Assembly: GCA_002309695.1 (NCBI GenBank)
Contig: DBXV01000012.1
Span: 105,436 to 157,456, forward strand
DNA length: 52,021 bases
Direction of reading: 5' to 3'
Origin: Myxococcales bacterium UBA1203
GTDB taxonomy: Bacteria; Myxococcota; Myxococcia; Myxococcales; UBA5297
Below the pieces are notes generated by a model, which ran no database searches, was not told where the DNA came from, and saw nothing but the letters and a program-made list of their open reading frames with translations. Within the stretch, counting starts at the first letter, position 1; every line of letters starts with the position of its first letter. Of the stretch, positions 44,629 to 52,021 are shown in pieces. Made by a program: the position numbers and the translations under genes.

Positions 44629-45534
44629 ATGTCCTCTCCCACCCGCTTCGTCTCCATCGACACCACCGCCATCGACGGCTGCAAAAATTCACTTGTCGCC
44701 ATGGGGGACGGCCGAGAAATCGCCGATACCAGCCCCATGCAGGCCGTCCTTTCCGAGAGGGACAAGGGCAACGCCGTGGCCCTCGTCACCATCATCTGCG
44801 CCACGGGCTCCGCGCCCCGGGGCATGGGCAGCCAGATGGCCGTGAAGTCCGACGGCTCCATCGTGGGGACCGTGGGCGGCGGCAATCTTGAGCTGTTCGC
44901 TATCCGCCACGCGCTGGAAGCCATGAAGGACGGCTGCGCCCGCCAGCTTCACTACGATTTCAGCCGCGGGGCAGAGCAGAACGTGGAGAAGGCCTGCACC
45001 GGCACCAGCGATTTTCTGATTCAGCCCTTTCTGGGCGCGCCGCACCTCGTGCTCTTTGGTGCCGGCCACATCGCCCGGGCTCTGGCGCCGCTGGCTGTCT
45101 CCTGCGGCTTTCGCGTCACAGTGGCGGACGTGCGTGAAGATTTCCTCGACGCGCGTCTCTTTCCCGAGGGGACGAAGCTGATTCACGGCGATTTCGTCCA
45201 GATTGCCCGGGAGATGCCCTTCGACGCGGCCTCCACCTACGCTGCGATTATGACCTACGGCCATTCGCACGACGAAGAGGTGCTCGACGCCTGCCTGGGC
45301 CGTCCCTGCCGCTATCTGGGGCTGGTCGGGTCAAAGGCCAAGCTGGCGGAGCTGTGGCGGCATCTGGGAACGACGGACGAGCGCAAGTCCTGGCTCCAGG
45401 ATGTTCACGCGCCCATCGGTCTCAATCTGGGCGGCCGCTCCCCGGCGGAAATCGCGGTGTCCATCATGTCGGAGATGCTGGCGGTGCGTTACGGGCGGCC
45501 CATTCCCAACGCCATGACCATCGGCCGGAAGTGA
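44629..45534 (+). CDS. XdhC/CoxF-family protein
   Basis: A 301-aa member of the XdhC/CoxI family, which sulfurates and inserts molybdenum cofactor into xanthine dehydrogenase-like hydroxylases. The N-terminal domain has the TIICATGSAPRGMGSQMAV and GTVGGGNLE blocks. The C-terminal Rossmann-type domain has GAGHIA (LVLFGAGHIARALAPLA), the MTYGHSHDEEVL block and the GLVGSKAK and GLNLGGRSPAEIAVSI end. The ATG has a GAGGT site. No molybdenum hydroxylase or Moco gene is in the window, so its client is elsewhere. Some related proteins act in selenium-dependent hydroxylase maturation. Confidence 0.88.
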   Translation: MSSPTRFVSIDTTAIDGCKNSLVAMGDGREIADTSPMQAVLSERDKGNAVALVTIICATGSAPRGMGSQMAVKSDGSIVGTVGGGNLELFAIRHALEAMKDGCARQLHYDFSRGAEQNVEKACTGTSDFLIQPFLGAPHLVLFGAGHIARALAPLAVSCGFRVTVADVREDFLDARLFPEGTKLIHGDFVQIAREMPFDAASTYAAIMTYGHSHDEEVLDACLGRPCRYLGLVGSKAKLAELWRHLGTTDERKSWLQDVHAPIGLNLGGRSPAEIAVSIMSEMLAVRYGRPIPNAMTIGRK

Positions 45535-45570
45535 CATCGGGACGTGATGCTGCGTGGGAGAAGCGCCCGC

Positions 45571-46935
45571 TCAGTCCTCGAAGAGGGCGCGCAGCGCTTC
45601 GCCCACGGTGGCGACGGGAATGAGTTCCAGCGTTCTCGGCTCAAGCCCCCGGACGCTGGCCGCGGGCACCACCGCTCTGCGGAATCCCATTTTGGAGGCC
45701 TCGGTCAGCCGCTGTTCCATCTGCGCGACGGCGCGGACTTCTCCGGCCAGCCCCACCTCGCCGATGACGAGCGTCTGCGCGTCGATGGGACGGTCGCGGG
45801 CGCTGGAGACGAGGGCGGCAATGATGGCCAGGTCGCCGGAGGGCTCATTGAGCTCGATGCCGCCGGCGACGTTGACGAACAGGTCGCAGCCCACCAGGTC
45901 CACGCCTTCTTTTTTTTCGAGGACGGCCGCCAGGAGCGCGACGCGGTTGTGATCGACGCCCATGGTCGTGCGCCGGGCCGTTCCGTAGCCGGTGGGAGCG
46001 ACAAGAGCCTGGAGTTCCACGAGGAGCGGCCGGGTCCCGGAGACGGACGCTGTGACGGCCGAGCCGGAGGCCTCGGTCGGGCGCTCGGAGAGAAACAGCG
46101 CCGACGGGTCAGTCACGGGCGACAGGCCGCTCGACTTCATCTCGAAGACACCGATTTCGTTGGTGGAGCCGAAGCGGTTCTTGTGGGCGCGGAGGACTCG
46201 ATAGGGATGACCGCGGTCGCCCTCGAAATAGAGAACCGTGTCCACCATGTGTTCGAGGAGCCGAGGCCCGGCGATGGCGCCGTCCTTGGTGACGTGGCCG
46301 ACGATGAAGGTAGGCGTCTCGGTCTGCTTGGCGAAGGCGATGAGCCGGCCGGAAATTTCCCGCACCTGCCCGATGGTCCCCGGAGCGCTCCCCAGCTCGG
46401 GGATGCACAGCGTCTGAATCGAGTCGATGGCCAGCGCACCGGGCTTCATCTCCGTGGCGGTGCGGATGATTTTTTCGGCGTCGTTCTCCGCGTAGAGCAG
46501 CAGGGCGTCGCTGGTGATGCCCAGCCGCTCGGCGCGCATCCGCGTCTGGCGCAGCGATTCCTCTCCGGTCACGTAGAGCGCCGTTCCGTGGTGAGACAGC
46601 CGGGCCAGAGCCGCCAGAATCAGCGTGCTCTTGCCGATGCCCGGGTCGCCGCCCAGCAGAATGACGCTTCCCTGAACCACGCCGCCGCCCAGCACCCGGT
46701 CCAGCTCGGAGATGCCGGTCATCCAGCGAAGCTCCTTATCTGCGCTGATCTGACTGAGCCGCATGGGGACGGACTTCGTCTGAGTGAAACGGCGCGGGGA
46801 CGCGGCGGCAGGCTCCGGCTCTTCAATTTCCTCCACCATGGTGTTCCATGCGCTGCACGAGGGACAGCGCCCCAGCCATTGGGCGGACTGGTAGCCGCAG
46901 GACTGACAGGAAAAGTGCTTTTTGGGCTTGGCCAT
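45571..46935 (-). CDS. radA: DNA repair protein RadA
   Basis: RadA is a hexameric helicase that drives D-loop branch migration in recombination. The 454-aa protein has the N-terminal zinc finger (C10, C13, C24 and C27), Walker A at 95-104 (GGDPGIGKST), the RadA-specific KNRFG motif at 252-256, and the C-terminal Lon-like domain. All are complete and length is normal. The ATG has an AAAGGAA site. It converges on the XdhC-family gene with a 36-bp gap and diverges from coaE. Confidence 0.97.
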   Translation of the reverse strand: MAKPKKHFSCQSCGYQSAQWLGRCPSCSAWNTMVEEIEEPEPAAASPRRFTQTKSVPMRLSQISADKELRWMTGISELDRVLGGGVVQGSVILLGGDPGIGKSTLILAALARLSHHGTALYVTGEESLRQTRMRAERLGITSDALLLYAENDAEKIIRTATEMKPGALAIDSIQTLCIPELGSAPGTIGQVREISGRLIAFAKQTETPTFIVGHVTKDGAIAGPRLLEHMVDTVLYFEGDRGHPYRVLRAHKNRFGSTNEIGVFEMKSSGLSPVTDPSALFLSERPTEASGSAVTASVSGTRPLLVELQALVAPTGYGTARRTTMGVDHNRVALLAAVLEKKEGVDLVGCDLFVNVAGGIELNEPSGDLAIIAALVSSARDRPIDAQTLVIGEVGLAGEVRAVAQMEQRLTEASKMGFRRAVVPAASVRGLEPRTLELIPVATVGEALRALFED

Positions 46936-46985
46936 GGCGGGTTCCTTTCAGAGGGCGTTGATGCCGGCCGGCGAATGTTCGGCGT

Positions 46986-47000
46986 GAGGCGCGGCGCCTC
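46986..47000. promoter_or_regulatory. Palindrome in the radA-coaE divergent region
   Basis: A perfect interrupted palindrome GAGGCGC-G-GCGCCTC lies between two divergent genes, 51 bp from radA and 82 bp from coaE. It may be an operator or just a GC-rich stem. Confidence 0.3.
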
Positions 47001-47081
47001 TACAACGGATGCTTTCGGACAGGCGCCGGCGATTTTGGGGAAGCCCTTTTGAGACAGCAGAGAGGCAGGAGGCCCCGGCAC

Positions 47082-47720
47082 ATGGAGAAGGAGAAGCTGA
47101 TGAGAAGAAAAATGAAGCGCGTCGCGCTCACCGGCGGCATCGCCTCTGGAAAAAGCACCGTTTCAGCGCTGATTCGGCAGGCGGGCGTTCCCGTGGCGGA
47201 CGCGGACGTTCTGTGCCGTCAGGTCATGGCGCCCGGAACAGAGGCGGCCCGGAAAATTCTGAATCTGTGGCCGCAGGCAGGCACTCAGGACGGCGGCATC
47301 GACAGGGCTGAGCTGGCCAGAATCGTCTTTGCCGACGCGTCTGCCCGTCAGATGGAGGCGGGCATCGTTCTGCCCGCGATTCAGAGCGCGTTTGAGGCGT
47401 GGGCCAGTGAGCGCGCGAGCGAGGGGGCGGCCCTCTGCGTCTATGACGCCGCGCTCATTTTCGAGCACGGGCTGGAGCGGGAGTTTGACGGCGTGCTGCT
47501 GGTGGCGGCCGACGAGAGTGTGCAGCTGGAGCGCCTGCGTGCACGGAACGCTCTGACGGAAGACGAGGCCCGCCGGCGCCTCGCGGCTCAATGGCCTCTG
47601 ACCGACAAGCAGAAAAAGGCGAACTGGGTCATCTTCAACAACGGCAGCCGCGAGGCGTTGGCGCGGGAATTTGCGCGGGTCTGGGCCGAGGTGCTGTCCG
47701 AACTGGGTATTTCCTCCTGA
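47082..47720 (+). CDS. coaE: Dephospho-CoA kinase
   Basis: CoaE makes coenzyme A from dephospho-CoA in the last step of the pathway. The 212-aa protein has the P-loop GGIASGKST at 18-26, the DADVLCRQVMAPGTEA substrate block, and the DAALIFEHGLEREFDGVLLV and RARNALTEDEARRRLAAQ segments of the family. Length is normal. Start 47082 is preferred because AGGAGG lies 9 nt upstream; in-frame ATGs at 47100 (GGAG site) and 47112 are possible. A further ATG at 47049 has no site. Confidence 0.94.
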   Translation: MEKEKLMRRKMKRVALTGGIASGKSTVSALIRQAGVPVADADVLCRQVMAPGTEAARKILNLWPQAGTQDGGIDRAELARIVFADASARQMEAGIVLPAIQSAFEAWASERASEGAALCVYDAALIFEHGLEREFDGVLLVAADESVQLERLRARNALTEDEARRRLAAQWPLTDKQKKANWVIFNNGSREALAREFARVWAEVLSELGISS

Positions 47721-47752
47721 AGAGGAGAGGAACTTCGGCCGCGGCGGATATG

Positions 47753-47786
47753 AAAAAGCCCCTGTCCCGGAGAGGGAGAGGGGCTT
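47753..47786 (-). terminator. Terminator of the F1 operon and its trailing lipoprotein gene
   Basis: Stem AAGCCCCT (47756-47763) / AGGGGCTT (47779-47786), followed on the minus strand by T5 (47753-47757). It closes the transcript running from atpA to the small lipoprotein gene. The sequence resembles the terminator at 9063-9098. Confidence 0.85.
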
Positions 47787-47816
47787 CGCTGTGTGAGCGG
47801 GAAAGTGGCGCGGCGG

Positions 47817-48419
47817 TCAGTCGCGGAAGTCATCCGCGCCGCTGCCTGAACCGGCCCGATCGGCGGAAAGGATGAGATAGACGGCGCTGACGGTGCCCGT
47901 GCTGCCCGTGTCCAGAGCGGTGGCGGTGATGTTCACGGGCTCGTTCTCGGGCAGGAAGCGGGTGAGGTCGATTTCGCCGGGTCCGAACTGGAACTGCATG
48001 GGGCCGACGGTGTCGATTTGCTCGGAGCCGATGGAGACGCCCTGCTGGAAGCCGATGGCCAGCCGCTGAATCAGCGTCCCGTCAGTCCGGGAGATTTCCA
48101 GCAGGATGAAGTTGTCCACGTTCCAGCCCATCCGGCCCTCTTTGTCGCCGTAGAGCTTGGCGCGGCCGCCCTGGCGGTTGATGGGGCCGATGGTGTTCTG
48201 CCCGACGACGAAGGGGACAGGCTCGCCGCTGGTGACAGTCACGTAGAGGTCTTTGCGCTGCTCTGCGCGCTTGGTGGTTTCCGCTTCGGGAACAGGCTGA
48301 AGCAGCTCGAAAGCCTGCGGCCCGCCCTCGAATTTCACGGCGGACTGAGTGGAGGCGCAGGACGCGCACAGGAGGGAAGCCATTGCTGCGGCACATGAGA
48401 GTTTCGCCAGTGAGCTCAT
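47817..48419 (-). CDS. Predicted lipoprotein after atpC
   Basis: A 200-aa exported protein with an imperfect lipobox ending at C21 (CASC). The mature part is beta-rich with no motif I recognise: FVVGQNTIGPINRQGG, NFILLEISRTDG, QFGPGEIDLTRFL. The ATG at 48419 has an AAGGGAG site; the open frame upstream to 48614 lacks sense. It is 34 bp downstream of atpC on the same strand, with no terminator between, so it is probably cotranscribed with the F1 genes. No known ATP synthase role. Confidence 0.7.
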   Translation of the reverse strand: MSSLAKLSCAAAMASLLCASCASTQSAVKFEGGPQAFELLQPVPEAETTKRAEQRKDLYVTVTSGEPVPFVVGQNTIGPINRQGGRAKLYGDKEGRMGWNVDNFILLEISRTDGTLIQRLAIGFQQGVSIGSEQIDTVGPMQFQFGPGEIDLTRFLPENEPVNITATALDTGSTGTVSAVYLILSADRAGSGSGADDFRD

Positions 48420-48453
48420 CGTCTGTCTCCCTTGGATGCGTCGGCATCCGGTG

Positions 48454-48879
48454 TCAGCTGCTGGTTTTGGCTGCGTTTTGTTCGGCGAGCTCAATGCGCA
48501 GCTGCGCCCGTGCCCGCCGCCGCCATTGGTGCAGATGCTCCGAGGTCCCGAAGGTGAGGTGCCGGAGTTTTTCATCGGCATCCTGAAAAGCGGCCTTCGC
48601 CCGCTCCAAATCAATCTCGTCTTCCTTGTCCGAGGTGTCGGCGAGGATGCGGACGTGGTCGCCCGAGACCTCGAAGAAACCGCCGCCCAGAACGAAGCGG
48701 CTGGATTTTCCGTCGTCGGTGATGGCCGTGAGGATGCCCGCCCGCATGGCGCACAAGAGCGGCGCGTGTCCCGGCCGGATGCCCAGAGAGCCTGCGGCGC
48801 CGGGAAGAATGAGCTCGCTGACCATTCCTTTGAACGACAGCTTCTCCGGCGTCGTGATTTCGAGTTCGATGCTGTCCAT
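48454..48879 (-). CDS. atpC: ATP synthase F1 epsilon subunit
   Basis: The epsilon subunit lies in the central stalk and can inhibit ATP hydrolysis. The 141-aa protein has the N-terminal beta-sandwich with family blocks LSFKGMVSELILPGAAGSLGIRPGHAPLL and VLGGGFFEVSGDHVRILAD. The C-terminal helical hairpin (about 90-135) is complete. Length is normal. It is the last F1 gene, 85 bp after atpD. Confidence 0.95.
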   Translation of the reverse strand: MDSIELEITTPEKLSFKGMVSELILPGAAGSLGIRPGHAPLLCAMRAGILTAITDDGKSSRFVLGGGFFEVSGDHVRILADTSDKEDEIDLERAKAAFQDADEKLRHLTFGTSEHLHQWRRRARAQLRIELAEQNAAKTSS

Positions 48880-48964
48880 GAGGTTGGCGTTCCTTTGGCC
48901 TTATCCGGGGCGCTTCCTGGTGTTGTGCAGAAAAGCCGGCGGGAAAGGCGGCGCCGAAGGCGAA

Positions 48965-50467
48965 TCAGAACTGCTGAGCCATCTTCCTGGCCTTTTCCAC
49001 CGCCTCTTCGATGGTGCCGACCATGAGGAAAGCCTGCTCGGGAAGTTCGTCGTGCTTGCCGTCGAGAATCTCGCGGAAGCCGCGGATGGTGTCCGAGAGC
49101 TTCACGTAGCGCCCGGGGATGCCGGTGAAGACTTCGGCCACGTGGAAGGGCTGCGAGAGGAAGCGCTGGACCTTGCGGGCACGCCCGACCACCAGCTTGT
49201 CGTCCTCGGACAGCTCGTCCATGCCGAGAATGGCAATGATGTCCTGGAGCTCCTTGTAGCGCTGGAGGATTCCCTGAACGTCGCGGGCCACGGCGTAGTG
49301 CTCAGGCGAAACCACGTTGGGGTCCAGAATGCGCGAGGTGGAGTCCAGCGGGTCCACGGCCGGATAGATGCCGATTTCGGAAATGGCGCGGTTCAGAACC
49401 GTGGTGGCGTCGAGGTGCGCAAACGTCGTGGCGGGCGCGGGGTCCGTCAGGTCGTCGGCGGGGACGTAAATGGCCTGCACTGAGGTGATGGCGCCCTTGC
49501 TCGTCGAGGTGATGCGCTCCTGAAGCTCACCCATTTCGTTGGCCAGCGTCGGCTGGTAGCCCACGGCGGAAGGAATGCGCCCCAGCAGCGCCGAAACTTC
49601 GGAACCGGCCTGAGTGAAGCGGAAGATGTTGTCGATGAAGAGGAGAACGTCCTTGCCCTCCTCATCGCGGAAATACTCTGCGGCGGTGAGAGCGGAGAGA
49701 GCGACGCGGGCGCGGGCACCGGGAGGCTCATTCATCTGGCCGTAAACCAGAACCGTGGAGCTCTTGCCGGGGATGAGTTTGGGCAGCCCGCGGGCGTCGC
49801 GCTGGATGTGTCCATTCGAGTCGCGTTCGACCTGAATGACGCCGGATTCCTGCATCTCGGAGTAGAGGTCGTTGCCTTCGCGGGTGCGCTCGCCCACGCC
49901 GGCGAAGACGGAGAAGCCGCCGCGCTCCACGGCCACGTTGCGGATGAGTTCCTGGAGCAGAACGGTCTTGCCCACGCCCGCGCCGCCGAAGAGGCCGATT
50001 TTTCCGCCGCGCGTATAGGGCGCCAGAAGGTCGATGACTTTGATTCCCGTCTCGAACATCTGAACCTTCACGTCCTGCTCTGTGAATTTCGGAGGCGGCC
50101 GGTGGATGGGACGCGTGGATTCGGCGTTGAGGGGACCCTGCTCGTCCACAGCTTCGCCGACCACGTTGAGGATGCGGCCGAGGATTGCCTTGCCCACGGG
50201 CATCTGAATGGGCGCACCCGTGTTGATGACCTTTGCGCCGCGGGCCAGCCCGTCGGTTGAGTCCATGGCGATGGCGCGGACGCTGTTTTCTCCGAGGTGC
50301 TGAGAGACCTCCAGGATGAGGCCGTTCACGCCCGAACCGTTGTCTGTGGAGACGCGCAGCGCCGTGTTGATTTCGGGAAGGGCGCCCGCCGGAAATTCCA
50401 CATCGACCACCGGTCCCATCACCTGGGTGACGCGGCCGGAGGCGTTTTCTGCAGATGTCGTCGCCAT
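48965..50467 (-). CDS. atpD: ATP synthase F1 beta subunit
   Basis: The catalytic beta subunit. The 500-aa protein has the P-loop GGAGVGKT at 161-168, the ERTREGNDLY block, the DELSEDD form of the DELSEED lever and a complete C-terminal domain. It is 20-30 residues longer than most beta subunits, mostly at the N-terminus and in small internal loops. The ATG at 50467 is chosen because the conserved GRVTQVMGPVVDVEF follows; the frame upstream to 50506 is not conserved. It lies 109 bp after atpG. Confidence 0.97.
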   Translation of the reverse strand: MATTSAENASGRVTQVMGPVVDVEFPAGALPEINTALRVSTDNGSGVNGLILEVSQHLGENSVRAIAMDSTDGLARGAKVINTGAPIQMPVGKAILGRILNVVGEAVDEQGPLNAESTRPIHRPPPKFTEQDVKVQMFETGIKVIDLLAPYTRGGKIGLFGGAGVGKTVLLQELIRNVAVERGGFSVFAGVGERTREGNDLYSEMQESGVIQVERDSNGHIQRDARGLPKLIPGKSSTVLVYGQMNEPPGARARVALSALTAAEYFRDEEGKDVLLFIDNIFRFTQAGSEVSALLGRIPSAVGYQPTLANEMGELQERITSTSKGAITSVQAIYVPADDLTDPAPATTFAHLDATTVLNRAISEIGIYPAVDPLDSTSRILDPNVVSPEHYAVARDVQGILQRYKELQDIIAILGMDELSEDDKLVVGRARKVQRFLSQPFHVAEVFTGIPGRYVKLSDTIRGFREILDGKHDELPEQAFLMVGTIEEAVEKARKMAQQF

Positions 50468-50576
50468 TGTTCTCTGTGTCCTCGCGCCGCGGCGGCATCC
50501 GTTCATCCGGAGCCGGGCCGGGCGCTGCTTGGAAAATCAAAAGTCAAAGGAAAGCCCCCGAAGGGAGCCTCTTGGG

Positions 50577-51446
50577 TCAGCCTTTGAGGGCTTCGGCGCC
50601 GGAGACGATTTCCACCAGTTCGCTGGTGATGGCCGCCTGGCGCGTCCGGTTCAGCTGGATGGTCAGCTTGTCGATCATCTCGGTCGCGTTCGTCGTGGCG
50701 GCGTCCATGGCCGTCATGCGTGCCGCATTTTCGGAAGCCAGAGACTCGATGAGGGCCGCCCACATCTGGTTGGTGATGTAGCGGGGCAGAAGGTCATCGA
50801 GAATCGCCGTGGCTTCCGGCTCGTAGATGTAGTCCACGGGCACGGCATCCGGCTTCGGCAGCTCCGGAGGGACGATGGGCAGCAGCTGGCGCTCAACGGC
50901 CTTCTGCGCAACGGCCGAGACGAACTCGTTGTAAACGAGGAGCACTTTGTCGATGCGCCCTTCGTTGAAGAGCATCGTCAGCTCGGTGGCGATTTCCTGC
51001 GCGGAGCTGAATTTCAGAGAGCTGAGCAGACCCGTGTAGCTCTTCCGAATCTCCACCTCGCGGCGCCTGAAATACTCGGTGCCCTTCTTTCCGATGATGC
51101 GCAGGACGACTTCCTGGCCATTGGCCCGCGCCTCATCGGCCAGCTTGCGGACCTTTTTTTCAATGATGCCGTTGAAGCCGCCGCAAAGCCCCCGGTCGCT
51201 GGTGATGGCCACGATTTCGACGCAGCGGACATCCCGGGCCTTGAACAGAGGGTATTGCTCCAGGTCCACGCGCTGGGCGACGCCGCTGAGCACCTCATTC
51301 ATCAGGTGTTCGTAAGGGCGCGCGGCCAGAGCCTGTTCCTGAGAGCGCCGCAGACGCGCGGCTGCCACCATCTTCATGGCCCGCGTGATTTTCTGCGTGC
51401 TCTTGATCGACCGGATGCGGGTCCGGATCGCCTTCAGCGAAGCCAT
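50577..51446 (-). CDS. atpG: ATP synthase F1 gamma subunit
   Basis: The gamma subunit is the rotating central shaft. The 289-aa protein starts with the conserved RIRSIKSTQKITRAMKMVAAARLRR helix, has the SDRGLCGGFN block near 87-96, and ends with the helix carrying SLASENAARMTAMDAATTNA and ELVEIVSGAEAL. Length is normal. It is 38 bp after atpA. Confidence 0.97.
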   Translation of the reverse strand: MASLKAIRTRIRSIKSTQKITRAMKMVAAARLRRSQEQALAARPYEHLMNEVLSGVAQRVDLEQYPLFKARDVRCVEIVAITSDRGLCGGFNGIIEKKVRKLADEARANGQEVVLRIIGKKGTEYFRRREVEIRKSYTGLLSSLKFSSAQEIATELTMLFNEGRIDKVLLVYNEFVSAVAQKAVERQLLPIVPPELPKPDAVPVDYIYEPEATAILDDLLPRYITNQMWAALIESLASENAARMTAMDAATTNATEMIDKLTIQLNRTRQAAITSELVEIVSGAEALKG

Positions 51447-51484
51447 TCCTCAAGGCTCCCTTCTCAAAACAGAATCCGGCGGCG

Positions 51485-52021
51485 TCAGTCGGCCAGGAAG
51501 ATGGGGGATTTTTTGAAGTCGGCCAGAGCCTGGTCCAGCTGCGACCGCAGCTCATCCGTCAGAACCTTGCCGGTGCGGATGCGCTCCAGAACATCGGCGT
51601 GGCGGGAGACCATGTACTCGGTGAATTCCTTCAGGCGCCTCCCGATTTGCGGCGTGGGAATGGCGCGAATCCAGGGAACGCCGCCCTCGCCGCCGAAGGA
51701 AGCCGCGTAGAGCTGGACCACCTGCTGCTCCACCGGGAGAGGCGCGTACTGAGTCTGCTTGAGGACCTCCATGAGGCGCTCGCCGCGGGCCAGCGTTTCG
51801 AGGCTGCTCTTGTCGAGGTCCGAGCCGAACTGCGCGAACGCCGCCAGCTCGCGGTACTGGGCCAGCTCCATCTTCAGCGACTTGGCCACGTCCTTCATGG
51901 CCTTGATCTGAGCGGCGCTGCCCACGCGGGAAACCGAGATGCCCACGGAAATGGCGGGCCGGAAGCCGGAGTAGAACAGGTCGGATTCCAGGAAAATCTG
52001 GCCGTCGGTGATGGAGATGAC
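51485..52021 (-). CDS. atpA: ATP synthase F1 alpha subunit (3' part, cut by window end)
   Basis: The last 178 codons of the alpha subunit; the frame is open past the window end, so the gene is partial only because of the window. The visible part begins with ISITDGQIFLESDLFYSG, the conserved segment before the arginine finger region (GFRPAISVGISVSRVG), and runs through the C-terminal helical domain. The delta subunit gene atpH would normally be upstream, beyond the window. Confidence 0.96.
   Translation of the reverse strand, partial: VISITDGQIFLESDLFYSGFRPAISVGISVSRVGSAAQIKAMKDVAKSLKMELAQYRELAAFAQFGSDLDKSSLETLARGERLMEVLKQTQYAPLPVEQQVVQLYAASFGGEGGVPWIRAIPTPQIGRRLKEFTEYMVSRHADVLERIRTGKVLTDELRSQLDQALADFKKSPIFLAD

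Overview
The window is a GC-rich chromosomal segment (about 60% GC judged by eye) from a diderm bacterium. It carries lipid A genes, many lipoprotein signal peptides, very large single-pass TPR proteins with Ala/Pro/Glu-rich linkers, an Asp/Glu-rich lipoprotein with Cys-rich modules and a lamin-tail-like domain, and an SppA protease joined to a predicted beta-barrel. This mix points to the Myxococcota / former Deltaproteobacteria, possibly Bradymonadales-like. That assignment is inference; there is no rRNA to settle it. I see no tRNA, rRNA, CRISPR array, insertion sequence or prophage.

Layout. 1-4.3 kb (+): lipid A block of lpxK, an LpxL/HtrB-type acyltransferase and a YejM/PbgA/LapC (DUF3413) protein. 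4.3-8.8 kb (-): alaS then recJ. 9.1-11.1 kb (-): modular lipoprotein. 11.3-21.9 kb: a small membrane protein translationally coupled to a 1448-aa TPR protein (-), then on + a small lipoprotein, a radical SAM protein of unknown function and a 1111-aa zinc-ribbon/TPR protein. 22-25.2 kb: phaR-type regulator (+), Sel1-repeat protein (-), proS (-). 25.2-25.5 kb: divergent intergenic region with a probable structured RNA and its own terminator. 25.5-28.6 kb (+): F0 part of the ATP synthase (atpZ, atpI, atpB, atpE, atpF). 28.7-31.3 kb (+): barrel-SppA fusion, converging on ftsE with stop codons sharing a CTAG. 31.3-32.4 kb (-): ftsE and a DciA-like gene.

32.5-37.3 kb (-): a four-lipoprotein cassette (LPP20, LpoB-like, COG3014-type TPR lipoprotein, second LPP20) with a sigma-54-like promoter, an internal terminator and visibly lower GC. 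37.4-39.0 kb (-): metallo-beta-lactamase-fold hydrolase and exported D-Ala-D-Ala dipeptidase, overlapping by 4 bp. 39.0-41.0 kb (+): a leader with a terminator and possible antiterminator, then hbd and an enoyl-CoA hydratase. About 41.1 kb: SRP RNA. 41.3-45.5 kb (+): PrcB-like lipoprotein, dCMP deaminase, small membrane protein, miaA, XdhC-family protein. 45.6-47.7 kb: radA (-) and coaE (+). 47.8-52.0 kb (-): F1 part of the ATP synthase (atpA, cut by the window end, then atpG, atpD, atpC) followed by a small lipoprotein gene and a terminator.

How the genes fit together. The F0 and F1 halves of one ATP synthase lie about 20 kb apart on opposite strands. Much of the rest serves the envelope: lipid A synthesis and its control, peptidoglycan (LpoB-like activator, D-Ala-D-Ala dipeptidase, FtsE), and lipoproteins. 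The best candidates for undescribed biology are the lipoprotein cassette, the two large TPR proteins around the radical SAM gene, the barrel-SppA fusion, and the leader RNAs upstream of hbd and of proS.
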